Source of the DNA: JBBDWJ01 sp040902925
GTDB lineage: Bacteria > Acidobacteriota > Terriglobia > Bryobacterales > UBA6623
Direction: 5' to 3'
NCBI GenBank assembly: GCA_040902925.1
Contig: JBBDWJ010000236.1
Coordinates: 1-18,362, forward strand
DNA: 18,362 nt
In this document: positions 7,247 to 14,311 of the stretch, in pieces
Layout of the letters: each line of letters opens with the position of its first letter
How positions within the stretch are numbered: the stretch's first letter is position 1
The notes under the pieces: model-generated
Databases searched by the model: none
What the model saw: only the letters and a program-made list of their open reading frames with translations
Told to the model about the DNA's origin: nothing
Translations under genes and position numbers: made by a program

Positions 7247-8038
7247 CTAGCCCGTGAAGCTGAAGTCAACCGCTTTCGATTCGGCGTCGCCGACGGTCAC
7301 ACTGGCTTCTTTGTTGCCCAAGGACTCGTGGACCGCTTCGATCGTGTAGGTGCCGGGCGGCAGGCCCTTGATCGTGAAGCTGCCATCCGCGGCGGTAACG
7401 GCGAAGAACGGGTGGTCGACAACGTTGATGTAAGAGCGCATCCAGGGGTGTACGTTGCACTTGACCGCGATTTTCAGCTCCTGGCGCGGAAACGCGTGCT
7501 CCACGGGAGCGGCGCCGGCCGACTGCGATTTATTGAATTCGCGATTGGTCGTGGGAAGCGGATGCACGTTATGCGTGAACGAATCGCTATTGGTGACGGA
7601 CAACGGCTGATTGGTCTGGATGCCAAGCACATGAGGCTGGTAGAGGCAGCCCTTCTGGTCCAGATGCACCGGCTCGCTGGAGGGCGCAAAGGTCTTGCCT
7701 TCAAGGCCGCTTTTCACCCACACGAACACGTTGGCGAGCTTGCCGTCGTTCACCACAACCTGATCCGGGAAGACGGGGGCGCCGTGCAATTTCGCGCAAT
7801 CCGGCTCCGCGCTCATGTTCAGCGGCGGCGCCTTCGGCGGCGTGCCTTCGAACGCGATCATGCCCGTCACCGTCGCCGCGGTGGCGGGATCCACGGTAAA
7901 GGAAGCCGCGGCCGGCGCGGCCTTTTCCTCCGGCGTTGCAGCCGTTTCCTCTCTGCCGCCGCCACAGCCCAAAGCAAACACAAAAAGTGCGATCGTACTT
8001 AAAACCAAAACCTTCCGATAGGTCGTTTTTTCCAACAT
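7247..8038 (-). CDS. Cupredoxin-like copper lipoprotein with C-terminal Cna-B/CarboxypepD-like domain
   Basis: The protein has 263 residues. The ATG at 8038 is chosen because GAGGAG lies just upstream and a lipoprotein signal begins there: KTTYRKVLVLSTIALFVFALG followed by C25. The frame is open further upstream, but that stretch overlaps the cytochrome gene. A low-complexity Ala/Glu linker (28-46) leads to a beta-rich domain. The stretch SDSFTHNVHP (151-160) and VKCNVHPWM (192-200) give H156 or H159, C194, H197 and M200, the ligand order of type 1 copper in plastocyanin-like cupredoxins. C81 and C131 may form a disulfide. Residues about 211-262 (FFAVTAADGSFTIKGLPPGT) are a small beta-sandwich of the carboxypeptidase-regulatory type. 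It lies 59 bases after the octahaem cytochrome gene and three before ctaA, so it is probably the membrane-anchored carrier or docking protein between the bc complex and an oxidase. Copper binding is inferred. Confidence 0.8.
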   Translation of the reverse strand: MLEKTTYRKVLVLSTIALFVFALGCGGGREETAATPEEKAAPAAASFTVDPATAATVTGMIAFEGTPPKAPPLNMSAEPDCAKLHGAPVFPDQVVVNDGKLANVFVWVKSGLEGKTFAPSSEPVHLDQKGCLYQPHVLGIQTNQPLSVTNSDSFTHNVHPLPTTNREFNKSQSAGAAPVEHAFPRQELKIAVKCNVHPWMRSYINVVDHPFFAVTAADGSFTIKGLPPGTYTIEAVHESLGNKEASVTVGDAESKAVDFSFTG

Positions 8039-8097
8039 GTTTCTCCTCGAATTCCGTTTCAGGAAAACTCCTGAAGTCCATTCCAACTGCTGATTAA

Positions 8098-11097
8098 TTA
8101 TTGTACACCGGAGCCTCGCAGCCGCCGGACTTCCTCGGGCGTGATCAGGAGCATATAGCGCACCAGCAACTGCGCGTGATCGCCCTGATAGGAATTGAAC
8201 ATCGCCGGCAGATTGCCGTTGAAAACCCAGCGGTCGCCCTCCTGGCGGAATAGCTCGGAAGGCATGGCAGTGCCGGGCGCGATCTTGGCCGGCTCGAGCA
8301 TCCAGCGGTAAGTCCAATCCGCCTTCAGCCGTTCGCTGGCAATCAGGAAGTTGGGCGCCGTCGCGGTGCGGTCCCGCGCCGGGTCCCCCGTCATGTGACA
8401 CTTCAGGCAGGGCGCGGCGTTACCCGTGAACAGCACGCGGGCCAGCGTCTGCTCTTGCTCGGTCAGCGGCTGGATATCCTCGGGGATGAACGGGTGCGGC
8501 TGCGATGAGCGCGCCATGAAGAAGCGCATCAGCTTGCCCACCTGACGTTCCGAAAGATAGAACGTCGGCATGCGCGCCTGAAGGTACTGCCGCACGCCGT
8601 TGCGGTGAATGTCGGTCTCGCTCAGCGCCGGGTTGGTGAGGAAATCCACCAGCCAATCCGGCTGCACACGCGCGCCCTCGGTATAGAGCTGCGGCGGCAA
8701 CTGCTCCACCCATTCCGGGTCTTTGTAGCGCGGCACGTTCATCAGCGAAGTCACGTCGCCGGGCCGGATCTGGTGGCAGCCGTTGCAGTTGTAGCGCTGC
8801 ACCAGCCACCAGCCCTCTTGCACGTCGGCGCGCGAGTCTTCGGGCTCGAAGCGGTAGGTCACAGGGAACTGCGTCTGCACCGAGCCGAGCAGGAATGTCG
8901 TCAGGGAATTGATCTCCTGGTCGGAGAGATGGAAGTTGGGCATGCGCAACTGTTCGAGGTGTTCGCGCACCTTGCCTTCGTCGAAAAACGCCGGGTCTTT
9001 GAGTTTGTGCTCGAAAAAGCCCTTGTGGTTGTACCAGCCTTCGCCTTCCGCTTCGTGCGTGAATAGAGCGAAATCGAGGCGCTCCACCGGCTTGCTGCCT
9101 TCCTGGGTCAGCTCGGTGCCGATGCGGCCCTCGTTTTCCATTCCCTTGATCTCGTGACAGCCCGAGCAGCCGTAGTGGCGGACCAGCGTCATGCCTTCCT
9201 GGGCCAGCGCCGGGTCATCCATGAAGTCCGCGGCCGGATATGCGGCGTCCGTCCGCCGGGCGCTCAGATAGCTGGCGATATCCCTGGCTTCTTCAAAGCT
9301 CAATCGCAGGTTGGGCATGATCGGCGTCGGCCGGATCTCATCCGCTGGCGCGGCCGGATCAGGAGTCAGCTCGCGCGGATTGTGAATCCAGCGCACCAGG
9401 AAGTTGTAGCTGGTCTTCTCGCCGACCCGCGTCAGATTCGCCGCGAAGTCGCCGCCTTGCTTGGTGTCGCCTTCGCCCATCGAGTGGCAAGCCATGCAGC
9501 CGCGGGTTTCAAACAGCTCCTGGCCGCGCTCGGCGTTGCCCGCCGGGTGCTGTTCGAGCGTGCCCGGAATGCCGGACTGCCACACGTACGCCGAGATCGC
9601 CCGCACCTCATCTTCGTTCAGGCGAAACACCGGCATCTTCGTTCCGGGGCGAAACTCGTGCGGGTTCGATACCCAGACCGGAATCCATTCCTTACGCAGC
9701 TTCACGCGCGCTTCCTTCAGGCTGGGCCCGAATTTCTTGACTTCGCGGGAGACGCTCTTTTCCTCCAACTGCAAGGCGGAAAGTTCGGCGTCGAGCTTGG
9801 CATTGCGCAGCCGCAGCGCCTCGCCGCGGCCATAGAACCCCTGCGCCACGTCGTTTTCGCTGGCGGCGTCGCCCAACTCGAGATTGCGGCGCCGCTCCTT
9901 CTCATTGGCGACATGCTCGTCGCGGTTGATCTTCATCTGCTGCCGCACGGCGTTCAGTTCTTCGGACTCGCGGTCGAACCCCTCGAAGCGGTGGCAGCCC
10001 CAGCAGCCTTTGTTGAGGAACAGGTCCTTGCCCGCGTTGAGTACCTCGGCGCCCTCGGTGACCACTTCCCGCGAGTGGCACTGATGGCAACCGGCCTCGA
10101 CATTCTCGGGCTGATACATCGGCCATAGCCAGAACTTATGGCGGCCGTGCGCTTTGGTGATACTGCGCGTCGCGCGCCCATTGCCGTTGTGGCATGACGT
10201 GCAGCCGAACTGCTCGGGGTCGTGGATCTGAAAAAGATCGGGGTCGGGATGGCCGGCGAAGACGGCTTCGCCCAGGTCGGCCTTGCCGATCGTCACGGGC
10301 TCGCGGATGCCCAGATGGCAGGACTCGCAACGGTCCACCAGGTCGATATCGGCCAGGTGAATCTGCTTGATGCCGATGTCGAAATTCTTTGTGCGCGCGA
10401 TCACGCCGTCGAGCTGCGCCGGTGTCAGCCCATAGAGCTGATCCTGCAAGTAGGCCTCCCGGCTCTGCTGGGCCGCCGTAACCGGGCTCTGCACGGCGAC
10501 TTGCTGCCGCTGCAGATCGGCCCGCAGATCGCGTAACCGGGCGCCCTCGGTTTCGAGCTCGGTGTAGCTCATGCTGACGTGCTCGGTTTCTCCCGAACCG
10601 TCATCCTTCGGCAATTCGAGCTCGACCACTCGCGCCTTGATCTCGCTGATGTCTTCCTGTAGGGACTGCTTGGCGGAGTCGCTGCCCGCGGTCTCCAACT
10701 GGTAGGTCAACGCATCCGCTTCGCTTTTGAGCACCTGAAACGCGTTGCGCACAACGTCGATGCGCGGCAGCACGCCCTGGGTCATCTGCCGGGTGAGCGC
10801 CTGGTACTTCTCTTGCGCGGCTTGCTGCGCCTGTTCGTAGTTCTGCTGCAATTCCTGGTAGGCCGCCGACTGCTTGATGGTATCCTCGCGAACGGCCTGC
10901 TCCGGCCTGAGCCTTTCCAGAAACCCCAGATAGGCGGTGGCGAAGCGCTGCTGATAGTCTTTCCACGGCCGCATCGAGTAGATCTCGTCGTAAAGCGACC
11001 ACACGAGCGTCAGCATCAAGATCAGCGTGGAGATCAGCAGGGGTACGCTCAGCGACTGACTCAATACAGGATCGTCGTTGCTGTCTTTGGCAGGCAT
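8098..11097 (-). CDS. Octahaem c-type cytochrome, bc-complex-linked, with coiled coils
   Basis: The 999-residue protein is anchored by one N-terminal helix (about 17-36) with the rest outside. A first coiled coil rich in Gln/Glu/Ala spans about 65-215. Eight CXXCH sites follow, with cysteine starts at 257, 299, 337, 365, 534, 644, 771 and 897. The first three are closely spaced, with nearby histidines (H247, H283, H292, H317, H320), suggesting a bis-His triad. The last five each belong to a class I-like module ending in a Met-Pro motif: M488, M594, M719, M843 and M945. In the module of haem 4 a second charged heptad-like helix (about 375-470) lies between CWGCH and M488. The ATG at 11097 has GGAG upstream. 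It sits 56 bases after the cytochrome b C-terminal gene. By position it takes the role of cytochrome c1, conducting electrons from the Rieske protein outward. Haem and ligand assignments are from motifs only. Confidence 0.92.
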   Translation of the reverse strand: MPAKDSNDDPVLSQSLSVPLLISTLILMLTLVWSLYDEIYSMRPWKDYQQRFATAYLGFLERLRPEQAVREDTIKQSAAYQELQQNYEQAQQAAQEKYQALTRQMTQGVLPRIDVVRNAFQVLKSEADALTYQLETAGSDSAKQSLQEDISEIKARVVELELPKDDGSGETEHVSMSYTELETEGARLRDLRADLQRQQVAVQSPVTAAQQSREAYLQDQLYGLTPAQLDGVIARTKNFDIGIKQIHLADIDLVDRCESCHLGIREPVTIGKADLGEAVFAGHPDPDLFQIHDPEQFGCTSCHNGNGRATRSITKAHGRHKFWLWPMYQPENVEAGCHQCHSREVVTEGAEVLNAGKDLFLNKGCWGCHRFEGFDRESEELNAVRQQMKINRDEHVANEKERRRNLELGDAASENDVAQGFYGRGEALRLRNAKLDAELSALQLEEKSVSREVKKFGPSLKEARVKLRKEWIPVWVSNPHEFRPGTKMPVFRLNEDEVRAISAYVWQSGIPGTLEQHPAGNAERGQELFETRGCMACHSMGEGDTKQGGDFAANLTRVGEKTSYNFLVRWIHNPRELTPDPAAPADEIRPTPIMPNLRLSFEEARDIASYLSARRTDAAYPAADFMDDPALAQEGMTLVRHYGCSGCHEIKGMENEGRIGTELTQEGSKPVERLDFALFTHEAEGEGWYNHKGFFEHKLKDPAFFDEGKVREHLEQLRMPNFHLSDQEINSLTTFLLGSVQTQFPVTYRFEPEDSRADVQEGWWLVQRYNCNGCHQIRPGDVTSLMNVPRYKDPEWVEQLPPQLYTEGARVQPDWLVDFLTNPALSETDIHRNGVRQYLQARMPTFYLSERQVGKLMRFFMARSSQPHPFIPEDIQPLTEQEQTLARVLFTGNAAPCLKCHMTGDPARDRTATAPNFLIASERLKADWTYRWMLEPAKIAPGTAMPSELFRQEGDRWVFNGNLPAMFNSYQGDHAQLLVRYMLLITPEEVRRLRGSGVQ

Positions 11098-11153
11098 CCA
11101 ATGCTCCTACGAAACGGCCTAATTCCGGTTGGGCGTTTTCCGGCTGGTCCGGC

Positions 11154-12089
11154 TCAGACGTTGAACCAGGGTGTCACCCAGATGTATTTGATACGAAACA
11201 GCAGCCGCGCCACGATCTTCGCCGGCAGACTGAGCATCGTGATCATCAGAATCTGCATCGTCAGATACTGCAACAAAGTCATGCGGTCAAGAATTTTGCG
11301 GCTGAATGCGTTCAGCACCATGATCTTGTGAACCGCAAAGGCCGTCACGGCCACGAAAGCGGCGGTCACGACGCCGCCGAAGATCGCAATCGGCCAGCGG
11401 CCGGTGATGCCGAAAATTTCGTGCAAGTCGCGGTTGACCTCAAAGATCAGCTTGTTGTGATCCCAGGTCTGCCCTGGCCAGAACCACATCCAGCCCGGGC
11501 CGCGAATCAGTGTCCCGATCACGATCATCACGCACCACAGCACGATAAAGCCGACGATGAACGTCCAGATCGCGAACTTGCGCTGCTTATAGGTGTAGTA
11601 GCCGTTGCCGAGCGGGTTCTCGTCGATGTAGGGGATCGCGATCAGTCCCACGATAATCAGCGTCGGCATCACCACGCCGGCGATCCAGGGGTCGAAATAG
11701 ACCAGCATCTCCTGCAACCCGAGGAAGTACCATGGCGCCTTGGCGGGGTTCATCGTCAACGTCGGGTTGGCGGGCTCTTCCAGCGGCGCGTCGAGCGTGA
11801 TCGACCAGACCATCAGGATCGCGGTGATGATGATCGCCGCCAGCAGCTCGATGCGCAACAAGTAAGGCCAGACGTGGACTTCTTTCGCCCAGCCCTTCTT
11901 GTAAGGCTGCGCCTTGCGGTGATGGGTCTTGGCCAGCTCCGGATCTTTTTCCAGAGCCTCGACCAGCCGGTCGTTCGCGAAGGCCTGCTTGAGCCCGTAC
12001 CACGTGAAGAAGGGAATCAGGAACATCAGCCCGATAATCGGGATGTTATCCGGAAGCGAGATGATTACCCAGAGTTGATGCCAATCCAT
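11154..12089 (-). CDS. Cytochrome b C-terminal half (subunit IV-like) of a bc/b6f-type complex
   Basis: The protein has 311 residues, about twice the 160 of b6f subunit IV. It has an extra N-terminal helix (about 10-29) and two extra C-terminal helices (about 234-254 and 270-290) around the usual three (76-97, 136-155, 172-196). The family region is NPAKAPWYFLGLQEMLVYFDPW (split here as NPAKAPWYF 114-122 and LGLQE 123-127). The quinol-site PEWY motif is replaced by A118-P119-W120-Y121, so its glutamate is missing and E127 is the nearest acid. It contributes the ef-loop side of the quinol-oxidising site and pairs with the N-terminal half encoded upstream. An excellent GGAGGG lies before the ATG. 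The preceding 215-bp gap carries a heptamer-repeat inverted structure. Other menaquinol-linked complexes use variants of PEWY, so activity is still expected. Confidence 0.88.
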   Translation of the reverse strand: MDWHQLWVIISLPDNIPIIGLMFLIPFFTWYGLKQAFANDRLVEALEKDPELAKTHHRKAQPYKKGWAKEVHVWPYLLRIELLAAIIITAILMVWSITLDAPLEEPANPTLTMNPAKAPWYFLGLQEMLVYFDPWIAGVVMPTLIIVGLIAIPYIDENPLGNGYYTYKQRKFAIWTFIVGFIVLWCVMIVIGTLIRGPGWMWFWPGQTWDHNKLIFEVNRDLHEIFGITGRWPIAIFGGVVTAAFVAVTAFAVHKIMVLNAFSRKILDRMTLLQYLTMQILMITMLSLPAKIVARLLFRIKYIWVTPWFNV

Positions 12090-12108
12090 AGACCCTCCTG
12101 CATGGAAC

Positions 12109-12303
12109 AGGTGTCAGGTATCGGGTTTCAGGTGTCAGGGTTAACGGCCTGACATCCAACGCGCGGCGCCCAACATCCGAACCTACAACCTAAAGCAACC
12201 CCTATGTGAGGCTGCCGCGTTCGCCCTGCGCCTTACGAATGCAGTACGGGGGCGAATGCTCGCTTCCGGCCGCCTGACACCTGACACCTAGCACCTGAAA
12301 CCT
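12109..12303. repeat. Inverted arrays of a 7-bp tandem repeat between the cytochrome b halves
   Basis: At 12109-12139 the + strand holds four copies plus AGG of a heptamer, consensus RGGTNTC (AGGTGTC most common). At 12273-12303 the minus strand holds the same array, matching the first at 25 of 31 positions. A third, degenerate group (AGGTTGT, AGGTTCG) reads on the minus strand at 12177-12191. The two main arrays face each other across 133 bases and could form a long imperfect stem in the transcript between the two cytochrome b genes. There are no terminal target duplications or ORF, so it is not an insertion sequence. Confidence 0.75.
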
Positions 12304-12304
12304 A

Positions 12305-13231
12305 CTACTTGCGTTCCGGCTTGATCTCGCTTTCGAGCATCACCGGGGCCGGCCCCGAGATGCCGCCGTCTTTGCGGACCCGCCAGAAATGCACAATCAT
12401 GAACGTGGCGGCAAAGCCCGGTATGGCGATGCAATGCCATATATAGGCGCGCAACAGCGCGTTCGAATCCACAATCGAGCCGCCCAGCAGCGCAAAGCGC
12501 ACATCGTTGAACGGCGTCATGCCGAACTCCGCACCGAACGGGCCTTCGCTGCCTAGCATCGGCGTGGCTCGCGCCATGTTGGTTCCCACTGTCACCGCCC
12601 AGAAACCGAGCTGATCGTCGGGCAACAGATAGCCCGTGAACGACAGCAGCAGCGTCAGCACCAGCAAAATCACGCCGACGCACCAGTTGAACTGCCGCGG
12701 TTTCTTATACGACCCCGTCAGGAATACCCGGAACATGTGCAACTGCACGGTCAGCACCATCAGGTGCGCTGCCCAGCGGTGCATGTTGCGCAGCAGCTTG
12801 CCGAACGGTACGTCGTGCTCGAGATAGAGAATGTCGCGGAACGCCTGGATCTTCGTCGGGTGGTAGTAGAACATCAGCAGCACGCCGGTCCAAGTCAGCA
12901 CCCAGAACACGTAGAACGTGATGCCGCCCATGCCCCAGGTGAAGTTGTACGCAACCGCGTCGCGATTGATCTTGGCCGGGTGCAGGTGCAGAAACACGTT
13001 GCTGAGAACGCCCAGAGTGCGGCTGCGGGGCGTCTCGTCGTGCTTGACGCGAAAAACCGACTTGTAGAGGTTCGTCTTGGTGGGCTGCTTGAGCGCTTCG
13101 AGGTCTTCGGTGGCTTTGCGCTTGATGGCTTCGGGGTCGATCATGCCACGCAGCAGGCCACCGTTGGACCCGCCGTTCGAACCTTTGCCTTCTTTGCTGG
13201 TGGAAACCGGCGTATCTCCGTTTTCGGCCAT
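12305..13231 (-). CDS. Cytochrome b N-terminal half (b6-like) of a bc-type complex
   Basis: The 308-residue subunit carries both haems b of the quinol:acceptor oxidoreductase. The soluble N-terminus (about 1-90) is Gly/Ser- and Lys-rich. Helix A follows with WGMGGITFYVFWVLTWTG, then helix B with HRWAAHLMVLTVQLH giving H151 and H165. The fourth helix region gives H266 and H281. The second histidine pair has 14 residues between its members, the b6-type spacing (13 in classical bc1). The cysteine that binds haem ci in b6f and Bacillus (CLGGIT) is glycine here (GMGGIT, G100). The frame also offers a GTG one codon upstream (13234), but the ATG at 13231 has the better distance from AAGGAG. It follows the Rieske gene by 320 bases and precedes the C-terminal half, so the cytochrome b is split as in b6f. 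Confidence 0.93.
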   Translation of the reverse strand: MAENGDTPVSTSKEGKGSNGGSNGGLLRGMIDPEAIKRKATEDLEALKQPTKTNLYKSVFRVKHDETPRSRTLGVLSNVFLHLHPAKINRDAVAYNFTWGMGGITFYVFWVLTWTGVLLMFYYHPTKIQAFRDILYLEHDVPFGKLLRNMHRWAAHLMVLTVQLHMFRVFLTGSYKKPRQFNWCVGVILLVLTLLLSFTGYLLPDDQLGFWAVTVGTNMARATPMLGSEGPFGAEFGMTPFNDVRFALLGGSIVDSNALLRAYIWHCIAIPGFAATFMIVHFWRVRKDGGISGPAPVMLESEIKPERK

Positions 13232-13551
13232 CACTGTCTCCTTCAGCCCCTGTCTTCACGGACCGCAAGCTTCAAGAACGCTGGGACAGCCAGTCGTGCT
13301 GCTTCGGTTCCCGCGTCTTCACTACTTCATTCCGCCCGCGTGCCAGAAGTCTCGGGCTGCGCCGCTCGCGCGCCCTCTATCCTGGCAGATCCGGCCCGTC
13401 TCATGCATCTTCAAAGACCGCGCCGGCGGCATCTCGGCGTGTTCACGCTGCGCACTATGCTCTGTCGAAAACCACTCGCGCCTGACGCCGAATCCAACGC
13501 ACCTTGACCGGAACGCCTTTCAAACCGGAATGCCCTTAAACCGGTGTGCCC
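13232..13551. other. 320-bp spacer between Rieske and cytochrome b genes
   Basis: No gene is supported. A minus-strand open stretch ends near 13322 but has no good start, no ribosome site and no domain. The right end (13505-13564) is a 16-bp tandem repeat that includes the Rieske stop codon; the left end holds the cytochrome b ribosome site AAGGAG at about 13238-13243. No convincing second promoter is visible, so read-through from the Rieske promoter is the default reading. Confidence 0.5.
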
Positions 13552-13564
13552 CTAAACCGGTATG
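13505..13564 (-). repeat. 16-bp tandem repeat across the Rieske stop codon
   Basis: The word AAACCGG recurs at 13522, 13538 and 13554 (period 16), with a related TTGACCGG at 13505. The interval bases are also similar (TGCCCTT/TGCCCCT). On the minus strand the unit reads CCGGTTTARGGGCAYA, and the TAG stop of the Rieske gene lies in the first unit. About three and a half copies are present, diverging with distance from the gene. Duplication by slippage from the 3' end of the gene is the simplest origin. Confidence 0.7.
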
Positions 13565-14148
13565 AAGGCCCCTTCCTCGTTGAACTGGCTGGGCACGCCC
13601 CGCACTTCTTTGAACACCACGCTGGTGTCGACGACAATCTGCCCTTCGGGGTCCAATTCGACCTTGGCGCGATCCATCGGGCGCGGCGCCGGGCCCTCAT
13701 AGTTGCGCCCTTCCGGGTCGTAGCCGCTGCCGTGGCAGGGGCACTTGAATTTGTTCTCGGATTCTTTCCAGTCCGGCGTGCACCCCAGATGGGTGCAGAT
13801 GGCGCTGATCACGAAGATACGGTCAGGATTGCGGACGACCCAGATGCGCTGCGTGGCCTGGTAACGCGTGTCGACGCCCAGACCGAAGTCGGATGGCGTC
13901 CCGATGCGAAAAACGGACTTCGGCTCAAAAATCGTCCGCGGAAAGAAGAACCGCAGAAACATCAGGAAGTTCGTGGTCAGGAATCCCGCGATCGCGAAAC
14001 CCACGAATCGCCGCCGCGGCTTGATGGCGTCCCCTTCGGGATCCTCCCCAAGCGCGCTCTGGATGCGGCCCCACAGCGAAGGTTTGTTTTCCGCCGGTTC
14101 GCCGGCCGGCTCGTTCGGCGCCGCCGATCCGCTTTTCGACTCTGCCAT
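13552..14148 (-). CDS. Rieske [2Fe-2S] protein of the bc-type complex
   Basis: A 198-residue subunit that takes one electron from quinol at the outer face and passes it to the haem c chain. After a Ser/Ala/Pro/Glu-rich N-terminus comes KPRRRFVGF (about 44-52), a twin-arginine-like motif, then one membrane helix (about 48-68), as expected for a Tat-inserted Rieske anchor. Cluster ligands are CTHLGC (C118, H120; C123 for the disulfide) and CPCHGSGYDPEG (C136, H139; C138 for the disulfide). The start at 14148 is chosen over an in-frame ATG 14 codons upstream (14190) because GAGGGG lies 7 bases before it. It is first in the respiratory array, about 63 bases downstream of a consensus-like promoter. 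The stop codon lies in a 16-bp tandem repeat. The high-potential versus low-potential (menaquinol) type cannot be decided from the motifs alone. Confidence 0.95.
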   Translation of the reverse strand: MAESKSGSAAPNEPAGEPAENKPSLWGRIQSALGEDPEGDAIKPRRRFVGFAIAGFLTTNFLMFLRFFFPRTIFEPKSVFRIGTPSDFGLGVDTRYQATQRIWVVRNPDRIFVISAICTHLGCTPDWKESENKFKCPCHGSGYDPEGRNYEGPAPRPMDRAKVELDPEGQIVVDTSVVFKEVRGVPSQFNEEGAFIPV

Positions 14149-14217
14149 GGATAACCCCTCTGTTACACCGGTAGTGCTTTGATAAGCCAACTACTTAGGC
14201 TAACGTGACAACCCTCC

Positions 14218-14245
14218 ATTGTAGTCAAGGGCGACGGGCTGTCAA
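14218..14245 (-). promoter_or_regulatory. Promoter of the bc-complex operon
   Basis: On the minus strand TTGACA (14245-14240) and TACAAT (14223-14218) are separated by 16 bases, a near-consensus housekeeping promoter. Transcription would start at about 14211, giving a leader of roughly 63 bases before the Rieske ATG. A small AGCC/GGCT inverted repeat in the leader (about 14186-14202) may be structural. No other equally good promoter is visible before ctaB, so all seven genes may share it. Confidence 0.65.
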
Positions 14246-14311
14246 GTTCGCTTTCGAAAAAAGGCAACGAAGAACCGGAATAATTCCTAACTCTGGGTAC
14301 TAATTACTGTC

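Noticed and set aside
6443..8002. Long + strand open frame of 519 codons
   Set aside because: It lies antisense to ctaA and the cupredoxin lipoprotein gene, both with clear family motifs. Its product is Arg/Gln/His-rich with no domain, typical of a GC-rich shadow frame.
8039..8401. Upstream extension of the lipoprotein frame
   Set aside because: It would overlap the octahaem cytochrome gene by about 300 bases and hide the signal peptide. The ATG at 8038 has an excellent ribosome site and a lipobox.
9154..10128. + strand open frame of 324 codons inside the octahaem cytochrome
   Set aside because: Antisense to five of the eight haem-binding sites; no independent start signal or domain.
8098..11097. 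Nitrite reductase, hydroxylamine oxidoreductase or decahaem outer-membrane conduit
   Set aside because: No CXXCK catalytic haem, no HAO tyrosine motif and no porin partner. The linkage to Rieske and cytochrome b fits a bc-complex subunit better.
12109..12303. CRISPR-like array
   Set aside because: The 7-bp units are contiguous without unique spacers and occur in two orientations, so they are simple tandem repeats.
13322..13504. Possible small minus-strand gene or pseudogene between Rieske and cytochrome b
   Set aside because: There is an open stretch of about 55 codons, but it has no start with a ribosome site, no CXXCH or membrane segment, and no similarity that I recognise.
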